A DNA stretch of 43,410 bases from Acidovorax sp. Its GTDB lineage: Bacteria; Pseudomonadota; Gammaproteobacteria; Burkholderiales; Burkholderiaceae_C. Where the stretch lies: assembly GCF_021287135.1 (NCBI RefSeq), contig NZ_JAJTBB010000062.1, positions 1 to 43,410 on the forward strand, given 5' to 3'. This document shows positions 36,522-43,410 of the stretch, piece after piece (the stretch's first letter is position 1; each line of letters begins with the position of its first letter). The notes below the pieces were generated by a model. It was not told where the DNA came from. It saw nothing but the letters and a program-made list of their open reading frames with translations, and did not search any database. The position numbers and the translations under genes were made by a program.

Positions 36522-38243
36522 TCATGCTGCCCTCCGCATCGGAAGCTTGCTGTTCCAGTTCGCCTCTATGACAGCGCGGCCAAGGGGGGGCGGCACGGCG
36601 TTGCCGCACATCCGCACCTGGGTGGACTTGCTGAACGCGCGCCCGTCGTGGCCCCGGTCGATGATGTAGGTCTTGGGGAAGCCGTTGGCGTTGTACAGCT
36701 CACGCGGAGTGAGCATGCGCAGCTGGATGTCCACGATCACATAGGGCGTGCCGCGCAGCCAAACGGTGACGAGCGCAAGGCGGTCTTTGGTGGTACTGGT
36801 CGACATGGGCTCGCGCATGTCGCCGAGCTGTCCGCCCTGGCCGTAGTAGCGGATCAGGAAGGCTGCGCAGCGCAAGGCGCCCTCTTCCTGGCTTGGCGTG
36901 AGGGTCGGCTCCACCACCGTGGCCGTGACAAGCCGCTGCTGTGAGCCCGTGGCTGTACTGGTGGACAGCGGCTCGCGCGCATCGCGGGCCGGGGTGGCAT
37001 TGAAGCCGCCGTTGGCTTGCTCGACAAATGCAGTGACGGCAGCGAATTTGCCAGCCCCCACCACGGTGCCCAAGGGCTGGCGCGCATCCAGCGCGCGCGG
37101 GGCCTGGCCTTCGCGTTCTCCGTAGCCCATCTGCACCAGCGTGCCCATGGCCACGGCCTGGCCGCCACCGCTGGCGGTGACAGTGCCCACGGGATCGCGC
37201 ATGCTCTTGTTGCCGAGGCTCCAGCGAGGGGCGTCGGGCGTGCCCTGGCCGTGCCCCGCCTGAACCATCACCGGGGCCACCACCGCATGCGATCCGCCGC
37301 GAGGCCACGCTGTGACGGTTGAGAGCGAATCGCGCGCACTGGTCACCCCATCGCGCGACCAGTTGGCGATCTGCACGATGAACGGGTCGGCGCTGTCCAG
37401 CACGTAGCGCTTCATGCCATGCGCAACCCGGCGCAGGGTGGCGTCGGCCAGCGGCTTTTCGCGCTCGAAAATGCTCCTGCCCGGAATGCTCCAGTCGATG
37501 CACTCGGCCGCGGAGCGCCAGCGCTTCTGGCCTTTGGCCGGGTTCTTGAAGTGGGTGGGTTCGGGCCACACGATGGGGGCGCCGTCGCAGCGTGCGACCA
37601 TGAACAGGCGGCTGCGCGTGGTGGGGGCGCCGTAGTCGGCGGCGCACAGCACACGCGCCTCGACCGCGTAGCCCAGGTGCTCCAGCGCCCGGACAAACGC
37701 GCGCCAGGTGCGCCCCGCGTGCCGTGGGTCTGGCACCAGGTGCTGCTGCTGCACTGGCACGCGCTCGCCCTCGGCGGCCACGGTGCCGTCGAGCTTCACC
37801 ACCCGGCCCGTCTTCGGGCAACGCTTGGCGATCAGGGGCCCCCACTGGAGGATCTGCTTGACGTTCTCCAGCGTGATGATGCGCGGGCGCTTGACCCCGG
37901 CCCAGCGCACGCCGATCCAGGCAAGGCCGCGCAGCTTCTTGCTGCGGGGCTGGCCGCCGCGGGCCTGGCTGTGGTGGGTGCAATCGGGCGAGAGGTGCAG
38001 CAGGCCCACGGCGCGGCCCTTGGTAGCCCGGCGCGGGCACACCTCGAACACGTCCTTCCAATGGTGCTCGGTCTGGGGGTGGTTCGCGGCGTGCATGCTG
38101 CAGGCGTCCTCGTCGTGGTTGACGGCGATATCGACATGACGCCCGGTTGCTTGCTCGATGGCTTCGGACATGCCGCCGCCGCAGGCGAACTCATCGACCA
38201 GCAGCTCATCGTCCAGGCCGAGGATGAATTGAGGGTTCTGCAT
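36522..38243 (-). CDS. DNA (cytosine-5) methyltransferase with repeated TRD
   Basis: 573 residues. Methylates C5 of cytosine with S-adenosylmethionine. Conserved motifs: I at 16-25 (V-D-E-F-A-C-G-G-G-M-S), IV with catalytic Cys88 in S-P-D-C-T (usual form PPC), VI E-N-V at 126-128, VIII T-R-S-R-L-F at 209-214, IX R-E-L-Y-N-A-N-G-F-P near 514 and X G-N-A-V-P-P at 547-552. Between VIII and IX is a long target-recognition region with five related modules starting near 304, 349, 388, 423 and 477 (R-[DEQ]-[PS]-[LVM]-[GS]-T-x-x). No restriction enzyme gene is adjacent, so it likely protects phage DNA from host nucleases. It overlaps the small terminase gene by one base. Confidence 0.92.
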   Translation of the reverse strand: MQNPQFILGLDDELLVDEFACGGGMSEAIEQATGRHVDIAVNHDEDACSMHAANHPQTEHHWKDVFEVCPRRATKGRAVGLLHLSPDCTHHSQARGGQPRSKKLRGLAWIGVRWAGVKRPRIITLENVKQILQWGPLIAKRCPKTGRVVKLDGTVAAEGERVPVQQQHLVPDPRHAGRTWRAFVRALEHLGYAVEARVLCAADYGAPTTRSRLFMVARCDGAPIVWPEPTHFKNPAKGQKRWRSAAECIDWSIPGRSIFEREKPLADATLRRVAHGMKRYVLDSADPFIVQIANWSRDGVTSARDSLSTVTAWPRGGSHAVVAPVMVQAGHGQGTPDAPRWSLGNKSMRDPVGTVTASGGGQAVAMGTLVQMGYGEREGQAPRALDARQPLGTVVGAGKFAAVTAFVEQANGGFNATPARDAREPLSTSTATGSQQRLVTATVVEPTLTPSQEEGALRCAAFLIRYYGQGGQLGDMREPMSTSTTKDRLALVTVWLRGTPYVIVDIQLRMLTPRELYNANGFPKTYIIDRGHDGRAFSKSTQVRMCGNAVPPPLGRAVIEANWNSKLPMRRAA

Positions 38244-38830
38244 CAGGTGGTTTCCTTGCTGGGCAACAGTGCAGCCATGCGGGCCTCGAAGCCCTCCAGC
38301 GCCTTGCGGGTTTCATCAACGATCACGTGTTCTATCTCGCGGGAGTCGGCAAGTCCGATGCATCGAGGGGCAGCGCGCTGGCCGATGACCATCACCGAGT
38401 CGCGGAAGGCGCGCACCGCGTCGAAGATCCCGCGCTCGACCAATGAGCGCTCTACCAGCAGGCCAGCCTCACGGCGGTTTTCCCGCTCCGCCCGTTCGTA
38501 ATCCGACTTCTCCCGCAGCGTGCGGTAGTCGGTATACCCAGGCTTCGATGCGGCGCCTTGGGCCGAATCCGGGCCGCTGGGGGGCGTTTCTCCGTCCAGC
38601 AAGGGGGGACCAGCATCGCTTGAAGCAGCGCCCGCCGCGCGCTTGCTATCAGCCCGGGCACGGGTGTTCTTTGCCCACTGGATATCCGCCACTTCGGGGT
38701 CGATCAACTTGCGCCCGTTTGGCTGCTGGATGGCGGTAATCCGGCCCTCCTCGATTGCCTTGCGCACGGCCTTTTCATCGCAGTCACGGTGGCGCGCATA
38801 GGCAGCAATGGTGATCAGCCGCACAGCCAT
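38243..38830 (-). CDS. Terminase small subunit-like DNA-binding protein
   Basis: 195 residues from ATG 38830. The N-terminal 55 residues are a winged-helix/excisionase-like DNA-binding domain (A-A-Y-A-R-H-R-D-C-D-E-K-A-V-R-K-A-I-E-E-G-R-I). A disordered Ser/Pro-rich linker follows, then charged helices (Y-R-T-L-R-E-K-S-D-Y-E-R-A-E-R-E-N-R-R) and a C-terminal helical region. This is the architecture of Nu1-type small terminases, which bind cos and bring in the large subunit. The gene is one base before the methyltransferase, which separates it from the large subunit. Longer starts add unlike residues. Confidence 0.8.
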   Translation of the reverse strand: MAVRLITIAAYARHRDCDEKAVRKAIEEGRITAIQQPNGRKLIDPEVADIQWAKNTRARADSKRAAGAASSDAGPPLLDGETPPSGPDSAQGAASKPGYTDYRTLREKSDYERAERENRREAGLLVERSLVERGIFDAVRAFRDSVMVIGQRAAPRCIGLADSREIEHVIVDETRKALEGFEARMAALLPSKETT

Positions 38831-38834
38831 CGGA

Positions 38835-39086
38835 CTATTCCCCCGAAACCGGACCAAACCCCGGACTTTTCCCAGCGCCAGCAACTAGCGCGCGCGCGGG
38901 GGTCGAATTACCCCCATGGCTTCCTGCGCCAGGAGTACCTACATGGGGGGGGTGGCTTAGCTTGTACCGTATGGCCTGGGGCCCAGCGGCGCCCGCAGGT
39001 TCGAGCAACAGCGCGACCGCCCGGCCGATGACAAAGGGCCAGTGCTCAGCAGCCCGGTACTGCCTCAGTCTTTCAAGTTGATCCAT
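38835..39086 (-). CDS. Possible 83-residue protein before small terminase
   Basis: From ATG 39086 the first 45 residues look natural (M-D-Q-L-E-R-L-R-Q-Y-R-A-A-E-H-W-P-F-V-I-G-R-A-V-A-L-L-L-E). The rest is Gly/Pro/Ser-rich and less convincing. The frame ends four bases before the small terminase start. A purine-rich AAGGAAAAGGG stretch precedes the ATG. The second half overlaps sequence that could instead be the cos site, so the true 3' end or even the gene is uncertain. Confidence 0.4.
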   Translation of the reverse strand: MDQLERLRQYRAAEHWPFVIGRAVALLLEPAGAAGPQAIRYKLSHPPHVGTPGAGSHGGNSTPARALVAGAGKSPGFGPVSGE

Positions 39087-39123
39087 TCCCTTTTCCTTTT
39101 CTTTCTTCAAAAGAACAAACCGA

Positions 39124-39349
39124 GTTACGCGCTTACACGCACGCGTAACACCACAACCCGCGCCATGCCTAGCGAGTTACGCGATTACGCGGTTACGCTG
39201 CACACGCACACACATGCATGCACGCACACACGCGCCCGCCTGCACGCCTGCGCACATGCACACACGCGGGAGGCGCGTAACCGCGTAATCGCGTAACTAC
39301 CCGCGCCACGCCTAGCTTTTGGCGTTACGCACTTACATAACCGCGTAAC
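39124..39349. repeat. Symmetric GTTACGC iteron array, candidate replication origin
   Basis: Eight exact GTTACGC heptamers (either strand) and two ATTACGC occur in 226 non-coding bases. Plus-strand heptamers are at 39124, 39176, 39192 and 39324; inverted ones at 39143, 39275, 39291 and 39343. Three heptamers at 8-bp steps (39176-39198) form a perfect 23-bp inverted repeat with 39275-39297. Outer dyads (GTTACGC-N12-GCGTAAC) flank both sides at equal spacing. A 17-bp box CCCGCGCCAYGCCTAGC occurs at 39157 and 39300, seven bases from each outer dyad. The core (39199-39274) is alternating purine-pyrimidine (CACACGCACACACATGCATG). It follows the helicase gene, so a replication origin or protein-bound locus is likely. 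Confidence 0.75.
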
Positions 39350-39360
39350 CAAGAAGCCGC

Positions 39361-41064
39361 TCATTCATCACCTCCATCGGCATCGCCGCCATCGTGGGAG
39401 GGGGAGCCCGAGCCATAGCCCACGTACTTGCGCAGCGCCTGGGCGAAGTCAGTCACCGAGCTGCTGGCCCACTCGCCCTCGGTCATGGCCACGTCATCCG
39501 GCCCTGCGTCAGGCTTACGCAGCACAGGCTCGCTCACCAGCAACATGCGGGTGGTCTTCTTGGCCTCCCCTGGCTTGGTCACATTCATGGCCTTGATGCG
39601 CACGGCCCTGCCCTGCCCCTCAGCAAACCGGGTCAACGTGGGCGAGAACTGGTTGCGCTTGAACGGGTAGCGGTCGCCCGTACGCTGGCACCACTTGAGG
39701 TAGGCCGTGTACGCCTGGTCGACGGCACAGGCTTGGTAGGGCAGATCCAACTCACCATTCGCCCATTCAGCCCAGAACTGCTCAGGGCTCTTGCGGTTGA
39801 TCTCGATCAGCGCCTCTTTGGCCGCCGTCATGGGTGCCGGTGAATAGGGGTGGAAGCCGTCAAGCGGGTAGGTCAGCAGGAAGTGATAGAACGCCTCTGC
39901 CCCCCCGTTGTCCCGCCACTCGCCCAGCTTGCGGTAGTACTCCGGGTCTTTGGCCCGGGGCGTGTACACCACCAGATACCGCCGGTCGCTGTTGTCCAGG
40001 GCCAGGGGCTGTAGCTCATTCGAGAGGAACACGATGTTCATCTGGTTCTTCTCTTCCCGACGAGCCAGGTTCTTCGGGTTGATCTGCACCGTGGGCGAAG
40101 TGATCAGCGCCTTCAGCCGGTTCTTGTTGTGCACCAGCTCAGCGCGGCTGGAAACCTCATCCCCCACCACAAACATCTTGCAGCTGCGCCAGTCGTTGAA
40201 CTTATCCTCCAGCTCGTCCTGACCGACCAGGGCGCCATACTTCCCATAGATCGCCACCATGATGTCGAACAAGAAGTTCTTGCCGGCGCCCTCATCCCCG
40301 TGCATCACCACGGCCGTGCGCAGCTTCGCACCAGGGTGCTGCAGGGGGTAGGCCAGCCAGCACAGCAGCCAGTGCATGATCTCGTCGCACTCGGCTTCGT
40401 GCTCAGCGGCGCGGCTGGTCAGGTAGCGCACCAGATCCAGGATGGGCTCCACATTTCCCTCCTTGGGCACCATGGCCATGCCGTCATACAGGTTGACCGT
40501 CGTCTCCGGGTCGCACGTCATCGTGGGGTCAAACACCACGTCATCTAGCCGCACCGTGCGCCGCCGCTCGCTCGACTTCCACATGCGCACCATGTCCGCG
40601 CCGTGGGCGTGGCCCATGTTGGCGATCTTCATCTGCAGGCGTTCACTGCCATCCCACACCGTGTCCGTGCCATAAATCAGCACGAAGTGCTCGCACAGGT
40701 GGTTGAACTTGCCCCAGTCGATGGTCTTTTCTTTCTTGCGCCCCTGCACCGGCTTGTCGCCAGCGGCATCGTCGGCAGGCGGCCCAGATGACTCCCCGGC
40801 GTCTCCACCCCCATCCCCCGACATGAGCGCAGCTGCGCTACTTTGGGGGAGGGGGGGCGGGGCCGAGCTGGGGCCGCTTTCAGCGTCTGATGACGCAGCA
40901 CCACCGCCCTGCCCCCGGCCAGCGCCGAAGTCCACGCGAACGACAGAACTATCGTGCGGCGCTGGTGCGCCGGGGGCAACGTGCGACTGCAATGCTTCGC
41001 TTGCAGTCGGTGCGGGCTCCACCGCCCCGCCCTGTGGCCCGCTGTCTGGCGTCGTTTCAGCCAT
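39361..41064 (-). CDS. Replicative helicase, DUF5906/D5-like
   Basis: 567 residues. The first 110 are disordered (Pro/Ser/Gly-rich). The rest is a superfamily-3-like helicase: Walker A G-D-E-G-A-G-K-N at 256-263, then F-V-V-G-D-E-V-S-S near 298, and an N-I-V-F-L-S-N-E-L sensor region near 350, all typical of phage DUF5906/primase-polymerase-associated helicases. A D-N-S-D-R-R-Y-L-V-V block follows. The C-terminus is acidic and Gly-rich (S-H-D-G-G-D-A-D-G-G-D-E). The Toprim primase gene overlaps it by eight bases upstream, so the two proteins form the replication pair. The iteron array lies just downstream. Confidence 0.88.
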   Translation of the reverse strand: MAETTPDSGPQGGAVEPAPTASEALQSHVAPGAPAPHDSSVVRVDFGAGRGQGGGAASSDAESGPSSAPPPLPQSSAAALMSGDGGGDAGESSGPPADDAAGDKPVQGRKKEKTIDWGKFNHLCEHFVLIYGTDTVWDGSERLQMKIANMGHAHGADMVRMWKSSERRRTVRLDDVVFDPTMTCDPETTVNLYDGMAMVPKEGNVEPILDLVRYLTSRAAEHEAECDEIMHWLLCWLAYPLQHPGAKLRTAVVMHGDEGAGKNFLFDIMVAIYGKYGALVGQDELEDKFNDWRSCKMFVVGDEVSSRAELVHNKNRLKALITSPTVQINPKNLARREEKNQMNIVFLSNELQPLALDNSDRRYLVVYTPRAKDPEYYRKLGEWRDNGGAEAFYHFLLTYPLDGFHPYSPAPMTAAKEALIEINRKSPEQFWAEWANGELDLPYQACAVDQAYTAYLKWCQRTGDRYPFKRNQFSPTLTRFAEGQGRAVRIKAMNVTKPGEAKKTTRMLLVSEPVLRKPDAGPDDVAMTEGEWASSSVTDFAQALRKYVGYGSGSPSHDGGDADGGDE

Positions 41065-42124
41065 AGCGCCTCGCCATCATCGTGACGACGCCAGACAGCT
41101 GCTTGCGCACGGCATCAAGGCCCTCGCGCGCCTGCAGATCGTTGAAGTCGGTGTCCTTGTCGCCCCGCGTTGCCGGCTTGAAAATCGGCCACACGAGGTC
41201 GCAGCCCTCCACCTTGCGGGCGATGGCGCGAGCAGCCGTGCGGCCGGGGTTGGTCAGATCGCCCGAAACGGGGTCGCAAGTCTTCCAGTCGTCGTCGGCC
41301 AGGATCAGGATGCGGGTGGAGGGGTACAGCTTGCGCAGCAACGGCACTACGTGCGCCAGGTTGCCGGCGTCCAAGGCCACAAACACCGGGTACACGCCAT
41401 CGACGGCCGCCCGCGCCGTCAGGCCCGTGGCATAGCCCTCCACCACCAGCAGCAGTGGCGTGGTGTCCGCGTCGATGTCGCCCAGGCGCAGGCAGCACCC
41501 CGGCTTGTCCATGCCCCGCTGATAAATCTTGGCGCCATCGGGCCTGATGAACTGCAGAGCGCGCAGCGCCTCATCGCGCGGCAGGTCATACCGCAGCAGC
41601 GGCACCAGCACCGTGCCCTCGGGCAGATGCACCCGCGTGTCATCCTCACCCGGCTCGCCCGGCCAGCGCAGCACAAACGGCGCCGCCAAGTAGCGGCACG
41701 CCTCGCCCTTCACGCCCTTGCGCTCCAGATAGGGCGAGTGCCCATCCTTCACGCCCCGGCGCCACACATCGATAGCCTCGGCCATCGCATTGGCGATCTC
41801 AGCCCGGCGCTCAGCCGCAGCCCGGGCACGCTGCGCGCGCAGCTCCTCGGCCCGGCGCGCACGCTCCTCGGGGGAGAGGGGCGCCCACTCCACATCCACC
41901 TTCTGGCTGGCCCCGCCGTGGCGATAGGTGCCAAAAGTGCCCACCACGTAGGTGCCGCCACCCTTGTCCTGGTCGCGGCGGAAGACGTAGAGCTTGTACC
42001 AGTCCTTGCCGCCCTTCCCGCACGTCACGCTCTTGGACGTATCCAGCTTCAGGGGCAAGTCCTTGTCGCGCAGCTCAATGCCGAACTGCTGCATCTGCAC
42101 CAGCACCTGCTGATAGTTGTCCAT
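41057..42124 (-). CDS. Toprim-domain primase
   Basis: 355 residues. An N-terminal domain with a C-G-K-G-G-K-D-W-Y-K-L-Y block (about 35-46), a charged coiled coil (about 82-115), then a primase-like region and a Toprim fold: L-L-L-V-V-E-G-Y-A-T-G with Glu229 and L-A-D-D-D at 275-279. The protein lacks a helicase domain, which the next gene supplies, like a split P4-alpha or DnaG-type system. It would make RNA primers for phage DNA replication. It overlaps the upstream small gene by one base (TGATG) and the helicase start by eight. Confidence 0.88.
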   Translation of the reverse strand: MDNYQQVLVQMQQFGIELRDKDLPLKLDTSKSVTCGKGGKDWYKLYVFRRDQDKGGGTYVVGTFGTYRHGGASQKVDVEWAPLSPEERARRAEELRAQRARAAAERRAEIANAMAEAIDVWRRGVKDGHSPYLERKGVKGEACRYLAAPFVLRWPGEPGEDDTRVHLPEGTVLVPLLRYDLPRDEALRALQFIRPDGAKIYQRGMDKPGCCLRLGDIDADTTPLLLVVEGYATGLTARAAVDGVYPVFVALDAGNLAHVVPLLRKLYPSTRILILADDDWKTCDPVSGDLTNPGRTAARAIARKVEGCDLVWPIFKPATRGDKDTDFNDLQAREGLDAVRKQLSGVVTMMARRYG

Positions 42125-42525
42125 CAGCCGCGCCCCGCACCCGTCAGCTTTTCAAGGCGGTGGGTCAACGCAGAGAACTGCCCCACCATCGCCTCCATCT
42201 GCCGCGCCAGCACCTGCGCCTCGGTTTGCGGCTCCACCGGCACCGGGGGCGCGTAGCCCGCCTCGCGCATCAGGTATCCGGCCAGCCCATGAAAGCCGAC
42301 CTCCCGCGCCATGCGCATCAGCATCAGCAACTGCGACGGGCTCAAGCGCTCGGCACGCGCCCCATTCAGGCAGTCCAGCAAATAGCGGGCGGCCGTGTCT
42401 GGCGCCTTGTCGGGCCAGATCAACGGCCCGACCTTCTTTGCCCCGCCCAGGTGCTTCACCGCATCGCGCGCGGCGTCCAGTTCATCTTCGTACAGCAACG
42501 GATCATTCACAGCAGACCACCCCAT
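42124..42525 (-). CDS. First gene of the replication operon, CII-like regulator
   Basis: 133 residues. The sequence reads D-E-L-D-A-A-R-D-A-V-K-H-L-G-G-A-K-K-V-G-P-L-I-W-P-D-K, then A-A-R-Y-L-L-D-C-L-N-G-A-R-A-E-R-L-S-P-S-Q-L. This A-V-x-x-L-G-G-A-K-x-V-G-x-x-L-W-P-x-K type pattern is found in small phage DNA-binding regulators next to replication genes (CII-like helix-turn-helix). The C-terminal 40 residues are a helical, perhaps tetramerising, tail. It is the first gene after the operator region at 42,545-42,581, as expected for a regulator of lysogeny or replication. Assignment is by pattern and location. Confidence 0.65.
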   Translation of the reverse strand: MGWSAVNDPLLYEDELDAARDAVKHLGGAKKVGPLIWPDKAPDTAARYLLDCLNGARAERLSPSQLLMLMRMAREVGFHGLAGYLMREAGYAPPVPVEPQTEAQVLARQMEAMVGQFSALTHRLEKLTGAGRG

Positions 42526-42544
42526 GACTGTGCTGCCCCAGCCG

Positions 42545-42581
42545 TTCCGAACGCTTCCGAATCATTCGGAACCGTTCGGAA
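42545..42581. promoter_or_regulatory. 37-bp near-perfect palindrome, probable repressor operator
   Basis: TTCCGAACG (42545) and TTCCGAA (42555) are mirrored by TTCGGAA (42565) and CGTTCGGAA (42573); the arms differ by one base around a TCA centre. It lies in the divergent gap between the minus-strand replication operon and plus-strand genes, 20 bp before the first minus-strand start. Two nested dyads of a 7-bp half-site are typical of CI/Cro-type operators. A T6-GGGC-A8 stretch follows at 42586-42604. No clear -35/-10 pair was recognised. Confidence 0.6.
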
Positions 42582-42607
42582 TGCCTTTTTTGGGCAAAAA
42601 AAAGAGA

Positions 42608-42635
42608 CTTCAGTCCATGCACAAAAGCACTGAAG
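42608..42635. promoter_or_regulatory. Inverted repeat CTTCAGT-N14-ACTGAAG
   Basis: A 7-bp inverted repeat in the 266-bp divergent gap 42526-42791, 27 bp to the right of the palindrome. It may be a second operator or a leader hairpin for the plus-strand gene. A plus-strand open frame starting at ATG 42617 lies over it but is not supported. Nothing else recognisable lies in the gap apart from the purine-rich stretch 42,677-42,700. Confidence 0.35.
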
Positions 42636-42791
42636 CCACATCGAAGAAAAAGCCCGCCGGCCGCGCACCCAGGAACAGGAGGAACGGAAGGAAAGGAAGC
42701 ACGGCCACCGCTGCAAGCGGCCACGTGGCGGAAAATGACCCGGGGGCCTCGAACGCCCACGAATCGAAAACTCAAACCCTGGAAGGAACAC

Positions 42792-43025
42792 ATGAGCGAC
42801 GCCAACAACACCACCCTGCCCCTCACGCCCGAAACGGTGAACGCCATCGTCAACGCCCTCGGCGCGCTGGTGTTCGCCACCGTGCGACAGTTGCCCGCAG
42901 ACAAGCAAGCAGCCTTTGCCAGCGACCTTGCGCGCCTGGCGCAGAACGAAGAGCGGCAGGGCAACACCGCGACAGAAACCATCCTGCTGGACATGCACCG
43001 CGCCGCAATGGCTGCGGCCAGCTGA
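42792..43025 (+). CDS. Hypothetical protein, early plus-strand gene
   Basis: 77 residues from ATG 42792 with a strong GGAAGGA ribosome binding site. Helical: L-T-P-E-T-V-N-A-I-V-N-A-L-G-A-L-V-F-A-T-V-R-Q-L, with a hydrophobic stretch (about 17-31) that may be amphipathic rather than membrane-spanning, then A-F-A-S-D-L-A-R-L-A-Q-N-E-E-R and a helical end. No known motif. It diverges from the replication operon and is the first gene right of the operator, a common place for early lysogeny or accessory genes. The upstream longer frame (from 42735) was rejected for lack of a start signal. Confidence 0.65.
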   Translation: MSDANNTTLPLTPETVNAIVNALGALVFATVRQLPADKQAAFASDLARLAQNEERQGNTATETILLDMHRAAMAAAS

Positions 43026-43139
43026 TCGCGGGGTCCACCACCACAAAGCGCTTGGACGCTCTCCAAGCATCGAAACGGGCCTCAAGGCAATCAATCGCCA
43101 TGTCGCCCTCCAGTACCCAACATAGTGGAGCCGTAGCTC

Positions 43140-43400
43140 ATGCACGAAGAACCAAACTTCATCGTGAACCTCACCTTTTCTCAGGCAGCGCGCCAGCACC
43201 TGGGCTGGGAGAGCGGACCACCCAAGTCATATCCGCAACCTGTGGATCTAGAGCACCTGCGACACGTGCAAGCGGGCGACTTCCTCCGCATAGAGGGCAT
43301 GGCCGAGCTGTGGGCGGTATCGCACCGGGTGTGGCACCTGATGGGCGACCAGACGGTGCTGAAGCTGGTTCTGGATGGGCCGATTGCAGACGACGAATAA
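43140..43400 (+). CDS. Hypothetical protein at the right window edge
   Basis: 86 residues with GGAG nine bases before ATG 43140. Contains V-N-L-T-F-S-Q-A-A-R-Q-H-L-G-W, H-V-Q-A-G-D-F-L-R-I-E-G-M-A-E-L-W-A-V-S-H and a beta-strand-like end (V-L-K-L-V-L-D-G-P). A small beta-barrel fold is plausible from the pattern. It is co-directional with the previous gene, 114 bp downstream, probably in the run of small genes leading to the integrase and right attachment site. Function unknown. Confidence 0.65.
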   Translation: MHEEPNFIVNLTFSQAARQHLGWESGPPKSYPQPVDLEHLRHVQAGDFLRIEGMAELWAVSHRVWHLMGDQTVLKLVLDGPIADDE

Positions 43401-43410
43401 GCGCCAGACG

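Larger units (their letters stand above)
10669..43410. mobile_element. Siphovirus-like prophage (left 32.7 kb, right end outside window)
   Basis: From the tRNA-Arg scar to the window end, nearly all genes are phage-like: replication, terminase, portal, protease, capsid, connector, tail tube, tape measure, tail tip and lysis, in the usual order read from right to left. There is no contractile sheath or baseplate set, so the tail should be long and non-contractile. No integrase, excisionase or clear repressor is in view; these should lie to the right, next to the rebuilt tRNA. All major structural genes look intact, so the prophage may be functional. Confidence 0.93.

Noticed and set aside
36250-36609. 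Minus-strand 119-codon frame between terminase and methyltransferase
   Set aside because: It lies antisense to the 72-residue plus-strand gene, overlaps the end of the methyltransferase and has no start signal.
39042-39296. Plus-strand 84-codon frame over the iteron array
   Set aside because: The product is a run of His-Thr and Cys-Ala repeats caused by the alternating CACACG core; not a plausible protein.
39124-39349. CRISPR or tandem repeat array
   Set aside because: Repeats are 7 bp, in both orientations and mirror-symmetric; this fits iterons or protein sites, not CRISPR.
42617-43410. Plus-strand open frame starting in the divergent gap and running off the window end
   Set aside because: It overlaps two better-supported genes in another frame, has no ribosome binding site and becomes low-complexity; only its first 40 basic residues looked at all protein-like.

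Overview
The window is a GC-rich betaproteobacterial chromosome segment, most like the Comamonadaceae (Acidovorax and relatives), carrying a prophage. Three things support this: the gene run hemW-rdgB-rph-PP2C phosphatase-Ser/Thr kinase-yicC-gmk-rpoZ-spoT-greB, protein sequences typical of that family, and imperfect palindromic intergenic repeats of a style I associate with these genomes. The assignment is by family knowledge only; no search was run.

Host part (1 to about 10,669). It opens with the last codons of an ISL3-type transposase, then a small I78-type inhibitor lipoprotein. On the minus strand follow hemW, rdgB and rph, and a kinase-phosphatase pair. On the plus strand follow yicC, gmk, rpoZ and spoT, with a strong terminator between rpoZ and spoT. 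greB lies on the minus strand. Beyond it are a terminator and the 3' 45 bases of a tRNA-Arg(ACG) gene, broken in the anticodon loop. This is the attL scar of a phage that integrated in the tRNA; the rebuilt tRNA and probably the integrase should lie to the right of the window.

Prophage part (about 10,669 to beyond 43,410). It is a lambda-like siphovirus with most genes on the minus strand, so it is read from right to left. A 37-bp near-palindromic operator-like site (42,545-42,581) separates small plus-strand genes from the minus-strand replication operon (a small regulator-like protein, a Toprim primase and a DUF5906-type helicase). Downstream of the helicase lies a 226-bp symmetric array of GTTACGC heptamers around an alternating purine-pyrimidine core, a candidate replication origin. 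Then come packaging genes with a cytosine methyltransferase inserted between the small and large terminase genes; head genes (portal, S49 protease with nested scaffold, decoration protein, major capsid); connector and tail genes (tail tube, 1343-residue tape measure, several tail-tip proteins); and a lysis cassette (membrane-anchored transglycosylase, DUF6527 protein, nested Rz/Rz1 spanins). Many of the late genes overlap by 1-4 bases, which suggests translational coupling.

The least ordinary elements are: the symmetric iteron array; a tail protein with eleven tryptophans at an exact 14-residue period, bracketed by a duplicated 32-residue module; a methyltransferase whose target-recognition region holds five related modules; a two-helix membrane protein encoded on the opposite strand and exactly filling the gap between tail-tube and tape-measure genes, where tail assembly chaperones would be expected; and a second small opposite-strand gene between the terminase and methyltransferase genes.
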